Shown here piece by piece: positions 1 through 12,472 of a stretch of DNA of 64,000 nucleotides. Below the pieces are notes generated by a model. That model was not told where the DNA came from and ran no database searches. It saw only the letters and a list, made by a program, of their open reading frames with translations. Positions within the stretch are counted from its first letter, which is position 1. Every line of letters begins with the position of its first letter. Made by a program: the position numbers and the translations under genes. Origin of the DNA: Diphasiastrum complanatum (taxonomy: Eukaryota > Streptophyta > Lycopodiopsida > Lycopodiales > Lycopodiaceae); the NCBI GenBank assembly GCA_029204225.1, contig CM055110.1, positions 43,195,862 to 43,259,861 of the forward strand, read 5' to 3'.

Positions 1-1674
1 CTGATTTTCTGCTTGGATGCCCATTTTCCTTGCTGATTTTTCTCTCTTTGCTGAGGGCTTTCGTCTCTTTGCTTCAGCAACATTCAGCACAGTTTGGAGG
101 AGGACCGGCTCCCATCATTTTCCTTGGCGGAGATAGTTAGTGGAAGTACTTTCGTTAAATTTGGCGGCCGGAATTTTTTTTTTTTTTTTTTTTTTGGGCA
201 GACTATTTCCGGCGCCCAAGTTTCAACCCTCCATCACCCATTTCCAGCTTTTTTGCAGGCTCTCCGGCGCCCGATTCCCTCGTCTCTTTCGTCCGTTCCT
301 CCTTCCATTTTCAGCCCTCTTTTCACTTTTGTTGGCAGGCTGTCCAGCCGCTTCATACCTGTCACTTTCGTCCGTTTTTGTCTCCGTTTGCAGCCATTTT
401 TCACACCTTGTTTGCAGGCTGTCCATCGCCCATCCTCAACCAGATTTCACGAAATTCCGACTCCATTTGATATTCCAATTTGTCACTTGCCTCCTGGCTG
501 TCCAGCGCATTTTCACAGCCTTCATTTTCACTTTTTTTCATTTGCTGATTGCTGTCCTATCTTAGTTGTGATAATAGTGGTTTTAATTGACTAATTTGGG
601 GTGACGACAAGAGTCCGCTCTCTCAAGTTTTCGTCTATTCTTTCCACTATCATTATGGCACATTCACCTACCCCAAGTGAGACTACTTAGGAAACCTTAT
701 CCGATCAATTTCGTCGCATGGATGAGACCCTTTCTGGCCTCGTTCTTCGCTTCGATACCGTTATGACCGGCTTTGCTACTATGCAGTCACAGATTGATTC
801 TTTACAGCCTCATGGTCCTGGTAAAGCTCTTGTTTTTCCTTCATTTGGGACTCCCCCTCCATTTGGATTTCCATCTTCCTCTGCTAGTCAGCGTGGTGGT
901 GGACCGATCATTCCACCTAACCCATCTCCTGGTTTCTTTTCACGTCCCCCACTTCCTGAGCCACACTTTGCTCGAGACTTTCGTAATAGGGTACAGCTTG
1001 CTACCTATTCCGGTTCCTCTGACTGGAACTTATTAGAGAATTGGTTTGCTAAGCTTGACACATATTTTTAGATCTACCCTAAGACTGATCCTCAGAAGAT
1101 CCAGTTTGCTGCTTTACATTTAGATGGACGCGCCGCCACGTGGTGGCGAGTTTATAGAGCTGATCCTGATCGGGAAGGGCTCCATTTATGGCATACTTTT
1201 CGCCATGACCTCCGTCATGCTATGATTGACCCTTAGTGGCTCGACCGCCAACGTGATACATTCCGTAGTCTCACTTAGACCAGTGATCTTGCTTCTTATA
1301 CAGATCAGTTTATGGAGCTTTCTTATCTTTTCATAGATCTACAGCCCACTGAGCTTATTTCTCGTTACATTGCTGGGCTTCGTGGTGCTTTACGTTATGA
1401 TGTTTCTTCCTTCCGTCCTCCCACACTTGTTGAGGCGATGTCCCTTGCCAGTACTTTACAGCATAAGCACTCTGACACTCTTCCTTCCCGCTTCTCCTGA
1501 CCCCATCCTTCTGCTTCATCTTTTCCCGCTGCGTCCACCCCTACACCCGCCCCTTCTGTTCCAGCTCTCTCCATTGTCCCTTCGTCTCCTCGTCCTCCGA
1601 CTCCTCGACCTGCTTTTGTCCGACGTTACACGTCTGCAGAGTTCGCTGGCCTTCAGCAGCAGCGTCTTATCTAT
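1..1674 (+). mobile_element. Ty3/gypsy LTR retrotransposon, copy 1 (fragment)
   Basis: This stretch is closely similar to 14113-15778 of the complete element further right: the same leader, the same T-run (about 174-195), then the same gag. Its LTR and primer site lie left of the window. On the right the similarity stops abruptly at about 1674, in front of the gag zinc knuckle, where LINE sequence begins. Bases 1-654 are untranslated leader. It probably sits in an upstream NTH1 intron, because NTH1 coding continues downstream on the same strand. The junction could be an insertion point or a deletion. Confidence 0.9.
655..1674 (+). pseudogene. Gypsy gag polyprotein, inactivated by five stop codons
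   Basis: The start ATG matches the intact gag start at 14772. The protein has a Pro/Phe-rich N-terminal part and then the retrotransposon gag core (the residues around the RAATWW motif are recognisable). Five in-frame stops interrupt it at 688, 1069, 1234, 1276 and 1498. At the matching codons copy 2 reads CAA, CAG, CAG, CAG and CGA, so each stop involves a C-to-T change; the first also differs at its third base. The zinc knuckle and protease are missing because the frame is cut at about 1674. It cannot make a full Gag. Confidence 0.9.
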
Positions 1675-2565
1675 ATCTGATCTCCCGAATGGGACACACG
1701 CATATATCCGCCAGCAGATTTACAGAGCTTACATTAGCACAATGTGGTCTCACCCAGATCCAGCACGAGTCAAGCTTCATTTTTATCACACTCATCTTCT
1801 TCAGCTTGGAGTTTCCGGGCTTCCCATTCGGCCGGGTTATTTGTCTCAGATGTTATCTTTCGGCCTGCGTTACCGTCTTGGTCAATTTAGGGTCTCTTCT
1901 CACCAGCTTGCTATTGAGACAGGCAGATACACAGACACACCTCGACCGCTACGGATTTGTCAGTGCTGCTCTTTACAGGAGATTGAGGATGAGTTCCATT
2001 TTATTTTCCGATGTCCAGCCTACTATGAGATCAGAGGCAAATACCATTGCTTATACAGAGATACTCCACTTACCCTTGCTTCTTTCCTTGCCTTCTCAGA
2101 TGCGAGATGTGTTGGTTTATTATTGCGAGAGATGTTTACTCTGAGATCTTCCTTTTTATTGGATGTTTCTGATGTGGATCTTTTTCCAGAAGAGGGATAG
2201 AGATGAGACTTCTGACAGTGAGATAGACATTCCAGTATGACGACCGAAGCTCCAGCATCCTCTTCGCTCCTCCAGGCCCAAGGTTCTTCACCGGAGGCCA
2301 ACGCCTGCTTCTCACCATATCACGCAGTTTTTTATATCCACTTAGCTAGTTAGCTAACTTATTTCAGTTTTCTCTTTCCCTCTGTGTAGCTGGTGGTTAA
2401 GCTACTGATATTGTACCCTCAACAAAGTTGGAGGTTAAGCTTTGTTGGTTTAGTTGTTAGGAATAAGTCCTACGTGGACAATGCTCCTTCTTTTTTGATG
2501 TATTTTCTACTTTTCATATGTGCTCTTGGGTACTTGACAGACATTAATATAATAATTCTAATTCT

Positions 2566-2569
<4 letters not shown>
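1675..2569 (+). mobile_element. LINE 3' end with C-terminal reverse-transcriptase segment
   Basis: The frame from about 1676 to the TAG at 2198 encodes the region after the polymerase domain of a plant LINE. It holds a Cys/His cluster (RICQCC, then HFIFRCP) typical of the zinc-binding segment at the end of LINE proteins. Residues encoded before 1675 in this frame are only a shadow of gag. A 3' untranslated region follows and ends in GACATTAATATAA, an ATTCTA-type repeat and then a long TC tract. Everything upstream, including endonuclease and polymerase, is missing, so the copy is 5' truncated. Confidence 0.8.

Positions 2570-2624
<55 letters not shown>
2570..2624. repeat. (TC)n microsatellite at LINE-LINE junction
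   Basis: About 55 bp of uninterrupted TC repeat. On its left is a LINE 3' end, on its right the start of another LINE copy in the same orientation. It may be the tail of the left element, expanded by slippage. Confidence 0.95.
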
Positions 2625-2627
<3 letters not shown>

Positions 2628-4080
2628 CGCGCGCGCTATGGCGCTCCACCGTGCCCCTGCTTGATGGCGCTCCATTGCACCACTACCTCTAATGCTCCAT
2701 AGCGCGCTGTCCAGCAGATGCGCCTGCTTGCTGGGATTTCCATTGCTCAGCTTCTAACGTTCCAACTCAGCCGCAATGGCTGCCTAGCTGCCTGTTGTCT
2801 CCTATCCGCCGGCTGCCAGGGCACTTCCCATATGGCTCCATGCAAGCGGGGGGGAGGTAACTCTCCCCACTCTTCACCGCGCCCTGCTGGCCCGAAAACC
2901 ACCATTTCCATCGCATCTGCTGATCTGCGCCCTGCTGGCCTGCAGAATCCATCTCCAGTGGAACCATCGCATCTGCATCTGGACTGTCCACCGCACCTAC
3001 CTTCGATCCACCTTCAGCTTCACCTTCTATTCTAGTCGCAATCCCTATCTCTTCGTCAGATCCTATTCTTGAAAATAGTGAATCCATTATAGTCGACCCT
3101 TTGACCCCGAATACCCCAGAAGAGGAATCACTTATGCCTCCAGCCTTTATGATCTCCGTCATTCGTGCAGATCAGTTACGTTCCCATGAATATCTCAACG
3201 ACCATCGAAAAAAACTTCTCTCTTGAAGCCATGATCCAAGCTGTGCAATCTCATCTTCGGAAACTAGATTCGTCTATCGATGATCTCAAGAAAGAAGTTA
3301 CAGCTATCAAAGTTGAAAGTTCCTCTTATTCGACTACTTCAGCTAAGATCCAACAACTTGAAAGTCAAGTGGAACAGCATCATACTGCTGTCCGACCTTG
3401 GGCAGATGTGCTTAAAGGTCCTAATACTGCTGTTCTACCACCTCCACATTCATTTATCTCAGCTACGTTCACCGAGAGCCGTTTGCGAGAGCAAAAGGCT
3501 CTTAATGTCTGAGTCAGATGTATTATGAATTCCCATGATGCTGTTGGTGAAGCTAAAATGTTTTTTGAAGAAAGTCTTCAACACCACCACAAGGATATGG
3601 ATATTGCATGGCGACCTAAGAAAGATCCAGGTACTCTTGTCATACGCTTTGCATCTGCAACTGGTCGTCATGAAGTGCTAGGGAAGAGATCTACACTGTG
3701 GGGCACCACGATATACCTAGATGAAGAGCTTACTTTCATTCAGGTTCAATAACGGAAAAAAGCGAAACAGGAGGCTCTAACGAATGGAAAGCGGTTGATC
3801 TATAGGGATGGTATCATTTGTTTTGTAGATATTAAACCTGTTGCTATTAATGAGATATCTGAGATTGTCTAGAGCTAGTGAGAGAGCTAGAGCACTGAAG
3901 AGATGCCAGTTGAATCTGTAAATGGTCTTCGCTCCATATAATCCTGGACATTATCCTCTTCTTAGTTAGTTTGGTTTTTAGTTATGTTGTTTGACGGCAT
4001 TGCTCCGTCTTGGTTCCACTTTATTTGATGTACTTGTTCGTCTTATACGCCTTTTGGCATGGAAAAGACGTTAAAAAGAG
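2625..4080 (+). mobile_element. LINE copy B with decayed ORF1
   Basis: A GC-rich 5' region (about 2625-3050) leads into an ORF1-like protein spread over several frames. A segment with a coiled-coil-like heptad pattern (about 3200-3390) is followed by a C-terminal domain (about 3440-3860) resembling the LINE-1 ORF1 nucleic-acid-binding fold: a VIRF strand, an R-x-x-VLGKR helix and the Asp/Glu-rich YLDEEL motif. The minus-strand copy at 4668-5319 aligns with it. Stops lie at 3510 (TGA where that copy has CGA) and 3750 (TAA where it has GAA). No endonuclease or polymerase follows: the sequence passes straight into a 3' end reading CTTTTGGCATGGAAAAGACGTT. It is an internally deleted, non-autonomous or dead copy. 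Confidence 0.75.
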
Positions 4081-4383
4081 TTCTTCTTCTGAAGTGAGTC
4101 TAGTAGAAGTTTAGTTTGAGTCTCTCTAATGGGCCGAACCTAACACTTTGAGGATGTTCTCAACATAAAAGCCATAAGATGTAGTGATGTGTGCCCTCAA
4201 GAAGGTGAAATATGGATATGCCAATAAGGCAAAGCCTGAGAAGATCAATATGAGTGACAACCTTGCCTACAACCCCATGGGAGGAAGCGAGTGCTAAGCA
4301 TGGGTATCTCCTGTCTCCCACCTCTACATCCCAAACTCCAAAACTGTATTTAGATAAATCATCATTTTGAAGATAGCCTCCAC
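4081..4383. other. Unassigned spacer
   Basis: No convincing coding signal on either strand. It lies between two LINE 3' ends and may be LINE-derived, but I see no conserved motif. Confidence 0.4.
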
Positions 4384-4470
4384 TTGAATATAGAGAAAGA
4401 AAGAAAGAAAGAAGATGTATTAATGTCCTTTTGGTGCCCAAATATACACAAAAAGGTATATTTCAAGTGC
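4384..4470 (-). mobile_element. LINE 3' tail fragment
   Basis: On the minus strand this reads as the family 3' terminus (a TTGGGCACCAAAAGGACATTAATA-type end) followed by a TTTC repeat tail. It matches the 3' ends of copies B and C in order and content. No coding sequence is attached. Confidence 0.55.
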
Positions 4471-4667
4471 CTGCTTGGGACCACTGTCTTTCGGACCTTA
4501 AGCACCAAGGAATTGCCCTCTTCAAATACAAAATTCATCCTTGACATAGTAGCAACAACAAGCAGTAATATGATGAGGACAATAAGTAATGTGATTTTTA
4601 ACTCATGAGCTTTTGAATTTTGAATACTTCGAGACAACAACCATGTAAAACTCTCAAATTATGCTGG

Positions 4668-5317
4668 AGAGAAAGAAAGAAAGCTTTATTAACGTCTTTT
4701 CCATGCCAAAAGGCGTATAAGACAAACGAGTACATCAAATAAAGTTGGACACAAGACGGATCCGTGCCATCAAAGCAGAATAACAAAACTAACTAACTAA
4801 GAAGAGATTCATATAGCCAGGATTATATGGTGCGTAGACCATTTACATGTTCAACTGGACATCTCTTCATTTCTCTATCTCAGACTCTCTCATAAATCTT
4901 CTCATTAACTGTAGGCTTCCGATCGACAAGTCTGATAATACCAGCACGATAGATAAGCCGCTTGCCAGTTGATAGAGCTTCTTGTCTTGCCTTCTTACGT
5001 TCTTGAACTTGGATGAAGGTAAGATCTTCGTCCAGATAGACTTTGGTATCCCGCAATTTGAATCTCTTCCCTAAAACTTCACACCGGTGAGACACTGATG
5101 TGAAGCGGATGACAAGAGTATCCAGGTTCTTCTTAGGTCGCTAGGCAGTTTCCATACCTTTGCTATGGTGTTGAAGATTTCCTTCCAAAAACTTTTTAGC
5201 TTCTTTGACAGCATTTTGAGAGTTTGGGATACCTCTAACACGAACATTGAGAGCTTTATGTTCTCGCAGACGACTCTCAGTGAACGTGGCTGAGATAAAT
5301 GAAGGCGAAGGCGAAGG

Positions 5318-5319
<2 letters not shown>
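4668..5319 (-). mobile_element. LINE copy C, 5'-truncated ORF1
   Basis: Reads on the minus strand. The ORF1 C-terminal domain covers about 5290-4880 in two frames and aligns with copy B from the FISATFTES motif to the end, including KALNVRVRG and YLDEDLTFIQVQ. The N-terminal half of ORF1 is absent: the alignment begins right at the (GA)n tract on its 5' side, so the copy is 5' truncated there. The 3' end (about 4668-4740) carries the family terminus and a TTTC tail. Copies B and C lie tail to tail, about 600 bp apart. Confidence 0.75.

Positions 5320-5383
<64 letters not shown>
5320..5383. repeat. (GA)n microsatellite, 5' boundary of LINE copy C
   Basis: About 63 bp of GA repeat (TC on the LINE's own strand). 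On the minus strand it is preceded by another LINE 3' end (5384-5450) and followed by the truncated ORF1 of copy C. Confidence 0.95.
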
Positions 5384-5385
<2 letters not shown>

Positions 5386-5450
5386 CACTAAGTCTTTACA
5401 ACACCAAAGGTACATAAGACGAAAAAGTACATTTCATGTATTTTCCATTC
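5384..5450 (-). mobile_element. LINE 3' tail fragment leading into (TC)n
   Basis: On the minus strand it reads CGTCTTATGTACCTTTGG, then GTAAAGACTTAG and the TC tract. This is a diverged version of the LINE terminus seen at the ends of copies B and C, so the TC tract appears to be its tail. Confidence 0.5.
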
Positions 5451-5654
5451 CTTCCATTTGCATTGTCTAGCATCCTGAGGACAAGTTCTCTTTCTTTTCT
5501 TGCTTTCAATTGCGAGAGAGAGGTTTCCTTTCAACTATGTGCTTCTATTCATCTCTGTAGCTTGATACCTTCAAGTAAGGTGGATCTAGATTGATTAATA
5601 TGTTGATGTCTAGTGGTAAATGCTCATACTATTGTAGAATTGTGGTCTTTTCAG

Positions 5655-5746
5655 GCGCTATACAACGTCTTCAACAAGAAGGTCTTTTATCGATTGTCGG
5701 TCTTTTGAAAAGTGAAGAATCACTTATTGCCAAACTGATATTCCCA
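5655..5746 (+). CDS. NTH1: NTH1 exon (helix after the SQTKD region)
   Basis: Begins after the acceptor TTTTCAG and ends at CCA before GTAAGC. The first two bases complete a codon begun in an upstream exon, so the preceding intron is phase 1. It encodes [11 protein letters not shown] through LIAKLIFP, matching the family region that links the first glycosylase helices (AIHRLHQNGLL in Arabidopsis). The in-frame ATG at 5591 lies in the intron and is not a start. Length is 92 bp. Confidence 0.92.
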
Positions 5747-8700
5747 GTAAGCAAATCTCTCTTTAGAAACAACAATAATGTGCTTGTGATATCTAGAGAT
5801 AGTACTGACATGGTTTTCAGAATCCGGTTTGGCAAATTTAGTGGTTACCTACGTTCAATATATCTTGATTATGTCTTTGTATCAGATATCAAACGCAAAG
5901 ATGAAGCCTACTCATTTGAGTTTATCTTTAGACGTGCTCAAGATGTTTAAGAGTGTTTCTTAAGGCGAGATAAGTAATATGGTATGACGAGTTGCTAGGA
6001 GATTTCAGGAGTTTTCCTGAAGGCTGAGCTGGTAATGGTAAGCCAGCATGTTGCAATCATGCACATAATGCTGAAAGGATTGACGCTTCTTGCTTTGGAT
6101 CAAGTTAACCAAATACCTTTTCTTAATCTTTTTTATTCTCTTGCATGTTGTTTCTTAATTATTTCAAGAGCCCTTGTTACAGTGATGTGATTATGTGCAT
6201 GATTGCCAGAGAAGCATACTGGGGAGGTACATGGAGTGGTTCACAATTTCACCATAAAAATGGCTGTTTGCAAGTATACAGTTTTGCTTGAGTTTTATGT
6301 TGATGCTTGACAACTGCCTAGGCATAGGTCCTCTGTTCTGATTCTTGGTCTGCAGATGGAATCGTATGATGGCATGATTTTTTTATTCTGAAAAACGTCT
6401 TACAAATGATAGGGATGCCTTTCTTATAAATATGTGGACATGGTAAGCCAGGCAACCAATGCAAGTAGAAACTTTTCAACAAAAACATTGTGTGCTCTAG
6501 GAAATGATTGCAAATTTGTCAAGTGTATTCTTTATCTTTTCGAACTTTCCAGCACGAGAATGCACTTACGAGTGAATATGATTGAAGTTTTCAGGTTGGT
6601 TTCTATAAAAGAAAAGCTACGTATTTGAAGAAAGTGGCAGAATTATGTCATGAAAAACATAATGGAGATATCCCAATGACATTGCAAGAACTGCTGCTAC
6701 TACCAGGAGTCGGTCCCAAGATGGCTCACCTGGTATGAATGTGCTAATTTATTATGTGTTTCTACTCCTGTGGTTTCAATATATATCATGTTGTAGAAAT
6801 AAGCAACACTGTGATTAGCAGAACTTTGGCCATATCGTTACATCAAGAATTTTAGATTCTGGAATGAGTCTTTGGTAAGCAGAAAGAGGGTTACACATGC
6901 TACTGATTTTGTAAGTAAATGCTAAAATTGAAAACTGCTATGTTCGTAAGGCATCAAAGAAACCTTGTTTGATATTGTAGGATTTGTAGCAGGATCAGAT
7001 TAAAACTGTCACTAGTAAAAGCATCATTTACCTCTTGATCCTACTATAATGACATGTTATTGTTGTCTGGAAGTGACATCTTTTTCATTGGGGGTTACAA
7101 TTATGACCTACAACTAACAACAAAATGTACGAAAATTGATAGAATGTCACATCCTTTGTCAAGTTCGCAGGGCAAGCAAACCTATTAGATTTTTGCAGGG
7201 GATATCCCATGCACGACCGGCCTCAATAGCAAGCTGATGAGAGGAAATGCGCAACTGCCAGACGACAACGCGTATCAGGATCATATACATAGTAAATAGA
7301 AAAAAACCTCTCCATTTGGACAAGGGCAGAATGCCCCTTGCGGAGCCTAGACAGTGCAGCTAGTCTAAAAGTGAGCAGTGGACCAGTAAAAAGGACACCC
7401 ATGTATGTATAAGAGGCTACTATCTCCAGTGGCTGCCCATTATAGTAGAACACCATGTCTCTCATATGTTGTCGATTGGAGTTGAACACCATTACCTTAG
7501 TCTTACCAATGTTCACCATCAAACACCACCTGCTGATTTCTTGCATTTGCATCTTGAATTATTTGTTTCCTAGCTTGCCATTGTGTGTGTGTGTGTGTAA
7601 GGTCATCATCCTTAAAAATAAAGGTTCCTTTTAATTTGGCTCTAAGGCGTAAAGCTGCATTGCGGCTATCCTATAGAGCAAAACTTGATAAACAAGACAT
7701 TAGTGTCAAATTTACTTCTCCAAGTTGTATCAAAACCATCCGTGCTGTGTGTGAGCTTTGTTAAAAGCAACTCTTTTTGCCTCCTCAATGGGTTTATCCC
7801 CGTCGGAAATCCCTCTAACTCAGATATTAAAGGCTTTTTTAGCCCTTCTTTCTTGCTCGGAAAAGAGATTTTCTAGTGTAGAATTCACAAATGCATGTTG
7901 AACCGAGCTTGAAGATTCAGCCTTGCCATCGTTTTTGAGACACGCTGCCTATGTCTTCATTTCTTCCACTTGTTTTTCAAGGCTGGATATTTTGTTCGAA
8001 GTCTCCTCCAAAACATTCTTTTGAGATTTGAGTTGCGCATTCTCTTGTTCAAGCTGCTCCACCCTTTCTTGAAAACCAATGAGATCTCTACAAAATTTGC
8101 CATTCTCGATTTCAAGCTGGCCCATCCTGCCTTTTAGTCCAAGAAGTTCTTGTTGAATAAAGCTGATTTCATAGGCAAACATGCCTTCAACGGATTTGGA
8201 AGGGGTATAGTCTGTTGTCGATGGGGGGTCATTGGTATGATAGGTAGAGTAGAAGCTGGGATAGGCAAGACCCCCCCTCCCTCTAAGGATATGTTGTCCC
8301 AGCAGGGACAGCGAGATTGTTTGGTTCCGAAATGTTGGATATGTGTTCTTTGGTCTCCTGTTCAACTCCTGGCTCAGGCAATGCTGCCTGAGTAGTGCGA
8401 GATGTAGGGGAGCTAGGGCTCTCTTTGGTCCTCTTTATCATGGCCAGCAGCCGGTTAGTGCCCACAATAGTACTGAAGGGCAGGTGTCCACTAGTATTGA
8501 AGGGCAGGTGTCCACGTCAGCAACCAGACGTCAGCAACTAGACAGGAACAGCCTGAAACCAGCGCACCAGGACAGCGCTAGGGCCAGGTAGGGCCAGGTC
8601 AGCATTGCAGGTGTGTACTGGGGAGGTTAGCAACCAGGATCTGTGCACAGATCCACGCACCAGGACGCGCACCTGATCAGCGCACCTGATCTGCACCAAG

Positions 8701-8764
8701 GAGATCCGCGCCAGAGATCCGTGCACCAGGAGAGGGATTCGCTCCAGAGATCCGCGCCCTGGAT

Positions 8765-8823
<59 letters not shown>

Positions 8824-11800
8824 GAAAGAGCTTATATTTTAATTTGTTTGTGAGAGAGAAAGATTTCTGAATTGTTTAAATGTCCTGATTTGATTTATAG
8901 AAAAAAAAAAGCTTTATTAATGTCATTTCCTTGCCAAAAGGCATATAAGATGAATAGGCACATATTAAGTGTGGCCCAAGTGGGAGCGTGTCCTGCCCAT
9001 GATTGCACTGATCTCAGATTACTGTCTCGTAAGGTCGTTAGTAGGCCTATCTTGACCCGTAAATTAGTTATAGCTATGAGGGGTTGCGGATCTCATGGTA
9101 CTAAAGTCATAATTAATGGCTTAGAGGCTTAAAACTCATGACTCATAGGGGGAGTGGTTGATGTGGCCTAGTTAGGTTACTGAGGTGTCCCAATGAGGTG
9201 TCCCAATGAGGTGTCACAGTTCACTCCTAGTTGTCTTGGAGCTTGTGTACCGTTGGAAGGTGCTCTATCTATGAGCTCTGTGGGAAGTCATGTCATCATC
9301 CTCTGAATCTGGGTCAGATCGTGGTCACCATCTGGAGAAGAACGTCATATGAAGCTGTATCTGGAGTACTCTGATGTGAAGGTTGGCGATCTCGTCGTAA
9401 TAAAAACATTTCTCATGTCATAAGTGCAACACAGTCTGGATCCTCTAGAGTGCTCAGAGCATTAGGAATTGCTGCCATCACTTGGAGGACATCAATATAC
9501 ATCCTTTGGATCCTAGTGCTTCACTGGGTGAATTCATTCGAGCTGTCCCTAAGCTCAGTGCCCATTTTAATAAGGAGATCTTGAAGTAGCATTTTGAAGG
9601 CATTCAAAGCATCTGATATACACCTTAAAGAGATCATGTTACTCTGCATTTCAACCAATGTACGCAAATATAGAGCAGCTAGTGAAGATACATAACTGAA
9701 TAAAATATTTCCAGTTTACGCCATTTCTATCCAAATGAAATAGAGTTCTTATTCAAATCCATCAAGACTTCTCACAAGTTCTGGATAGTCTATATTACTG
9801 CATGAGAGCATTTTTTATATTTGTTCTACTGACAAAGGATTGTATTAGCAGATTGCATATAATGCCTCGGCATAACAAAATGTTAAAACAATGACCGGAA
9901 TATTCCGTTTGTTCAAGGGAAATTTTATACAAGTCAAACTCTTCTGTAAAAGGTCAATAAACACTGCCTAACTCCTACGATTCCAACCTGAAATCTTCTT
10001 TTGTGCGGCTTATTGTTCTGATCAATTAATTTCAGAATTCATGGATTTGCCAGCTATCAACACAGCCAGAGATTATTTTCCAACCAGAAAAGCTCCCGTT
10101 TGCTATACTCAACTCACAAACTCAATGCATACTCAAGTAAGCCTTTTGTAGGGACTGTCATGACACTCATGACGTATCGTACAAGGAAGTCCACACATGC
10201 TTGGCATGAACCAAAACTCATCTCTATGCATACCCTCCCCAGTTGGAGTATACTAAGTAGGTGTGCCTCCACAAAAGCAAAGAAGCAAGCTGAATCTCTC
10301 ACATGTCGAATTTAAACCTTGCTATACGCATCCTTCATAAGTGCAAATTAAATTCTTGCATCACCTCAGTCCACTTAAGTTGGTGATCTCAACTTCAGCT
10401 GACAACGAATGCTGTAACTATTATAACCAGTGTAGACCATTGTCCACACCCTACAATTAATGCCACCACGCCTTGAGCACATGTACTAACTTAAAAATCC
10501 CTGGATTATGTGTGCATAGATGTGCTAAATAGGAGTGAGGTTCTTGCCCCCACTTGCATTTTGCCTATCCTCTTGTCAAAGCTTAGAACAATGCAATTTG
10601 TCACTTGGCTAACTATCTTTTCCAGGGGCTCAATATTGTCCCATACTTCAAAATTACATTGTAAGACAATGCTACTATCTTGTAACTAGTCCAAATAGGA
10701 GCAACTTCCTTGCAATGATTCTTGATGGATTTCAATGTGCATCTCTAAATCCCAATCATGACGTAAGCTAAGCTGTCTATGTAGGTCTCGACCATTCTCA
10801 ATGCATAGCCATTTTCACTAGATTGAAAATAACATTGTTCTCTATGATTGATTTGATTATCATTAGCTTACATGAATTCATCTTGTATCACTCTGAATCT
10901 AGCTTAGAGATGCTCTCTAATCTCGAATACTAATACAATGTGCATAGATGCTATCAATGAGATCCACTTTCCAACAGCATCCTCATTGATGAATCATGAG
11001 ACTGAGAGGTGAGCTGATTAAAGGAGAGACGGGTATTCTACTTGAGGTACTCTAACATTCATCCACAATCCACTGAGGTCTGGGTTGCTAACTCTGTGTT
11101 GTCAAACTTTATCCACCTCCAACTCTAAACCTAGTGATTGATCATCTAGGCTCCGAGTCTTTGACGTCCCATACCACTAGTACCATCTAAGCCTCACTCC
11201 TACCCGACAAACACATTGTCAATTTCGATAAATGAAGCAATTATTGGGTAATTCACAACATATATGATGCATGTGACAAAGACTTTGTCAACCTGGCTAC
11301 GTAAGCAAGTACAAGTAAATACGTGGGTATTGAGACCTTGCTGCTGTAAATTGGGCTTTGTCTCAACAAACAACCCCTGTGCCCCACTTGGGTAGGCTCC
11401 GAGAATCCCAAATCTTGGGCATTTCTTGCACCACCTGGGTTTAAACAACCTTGTCTCAAATCAGTTTAAATTCATTACACTGTGTGTTCAAAACAGAAGT
11501 TAACATAGGGTGGATGCTCCGACTATGGAGGTGCCTAGCATCAATCTCTTGCACATACTTGTGCAGAAGTAAAAATCTGCTCAAAAACTTGCCTAAAGTT
11601 GACCAGCTTGGTCAAAGACTCTTATATGCACTACAGTTTCCCCAGTGTGAATGATCGCATCCGTACTAAGATTAGGAGGATAAATTTTGTTATTTTTGTC
11701 AGTATAAATTGTCTTTTAACATGTTATTTTGATTTTTTAGTTATTTAATCTGTAGTATCTCTTCTTATTGAGTTTGCACCATAGATGCACCGCGATTTTC

Positions 11801-12441
11801 CCAGAATCGCGAACCGTTTTTTTTTTTTTTGAAATTTTTTTAAGCAATATGGGTATCAGATGAAAGCTCTGATTGAGAGCATTATGACTGTGTAGTTTGC
11901 CGACTGTTTTGGGTGCGAAACACCAAAAAGTGTGTTTTCACTCAGGGAGTTGGAAGGCCAAATCATGAAGAGGCCTTATTGTCGGGGCCGGGGTCTACCG
12001 GCAGCCCCCGGACCTCGCCGGTGGGAGGCGTTGCCCCCCAAACCTACCGACCCCCCGAACCCCCTGTTTCTCAGGGGACTACTGCCCCCTGAACCCCCTA
12101 GAGCTTCCTGCTATATAGACATTGTAGATAAAAATGTTACCGCCCCCCCGTAGATAAAAATGGGGTCCAAATGCACGTCGAGAAGGGCCCAATATTTATG
12201 CCCCCAACTATATGCACATTGCACTCACATCTCCAGTGAAATGATTGCAAAAGTGATCATCATCCATACAGTTGATAGCCCAAACTGTAGGATTAACATT
12301 TACTGCAAACCAGAGCAAATGACAACCAGATAACTACTGAAAATAAGATCTGTTTGTGCCTCATCTACTGCACTTCTAAGAGGCAAAACGCTGGTTTGAC
12401 CATTGATCCCCTAAAAAAATTTCAGCCATAAGCTATTTTTC

Positions 12442-12472
<31 letters not shown>

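Noticed and set aside
1370-1675. Leu/Pro-rich start of the 276-codon frame
   Set aside because: It is gypsy gag read in the wrong frame; the same shadow occurs in copy 2. Only the part after about 1675 is LINE.
5591-5950. 119-codon open frame starting with Met at 5591
   Set aside because: Only 5655-5746 of it is NTH1 exon; the Met and the tail are intron, as the splice sites and next exon show.
9140-9220. LTR start after a GGGGGAG purine run
   Set aside because: No matching second LTR or upstream coding sequence.
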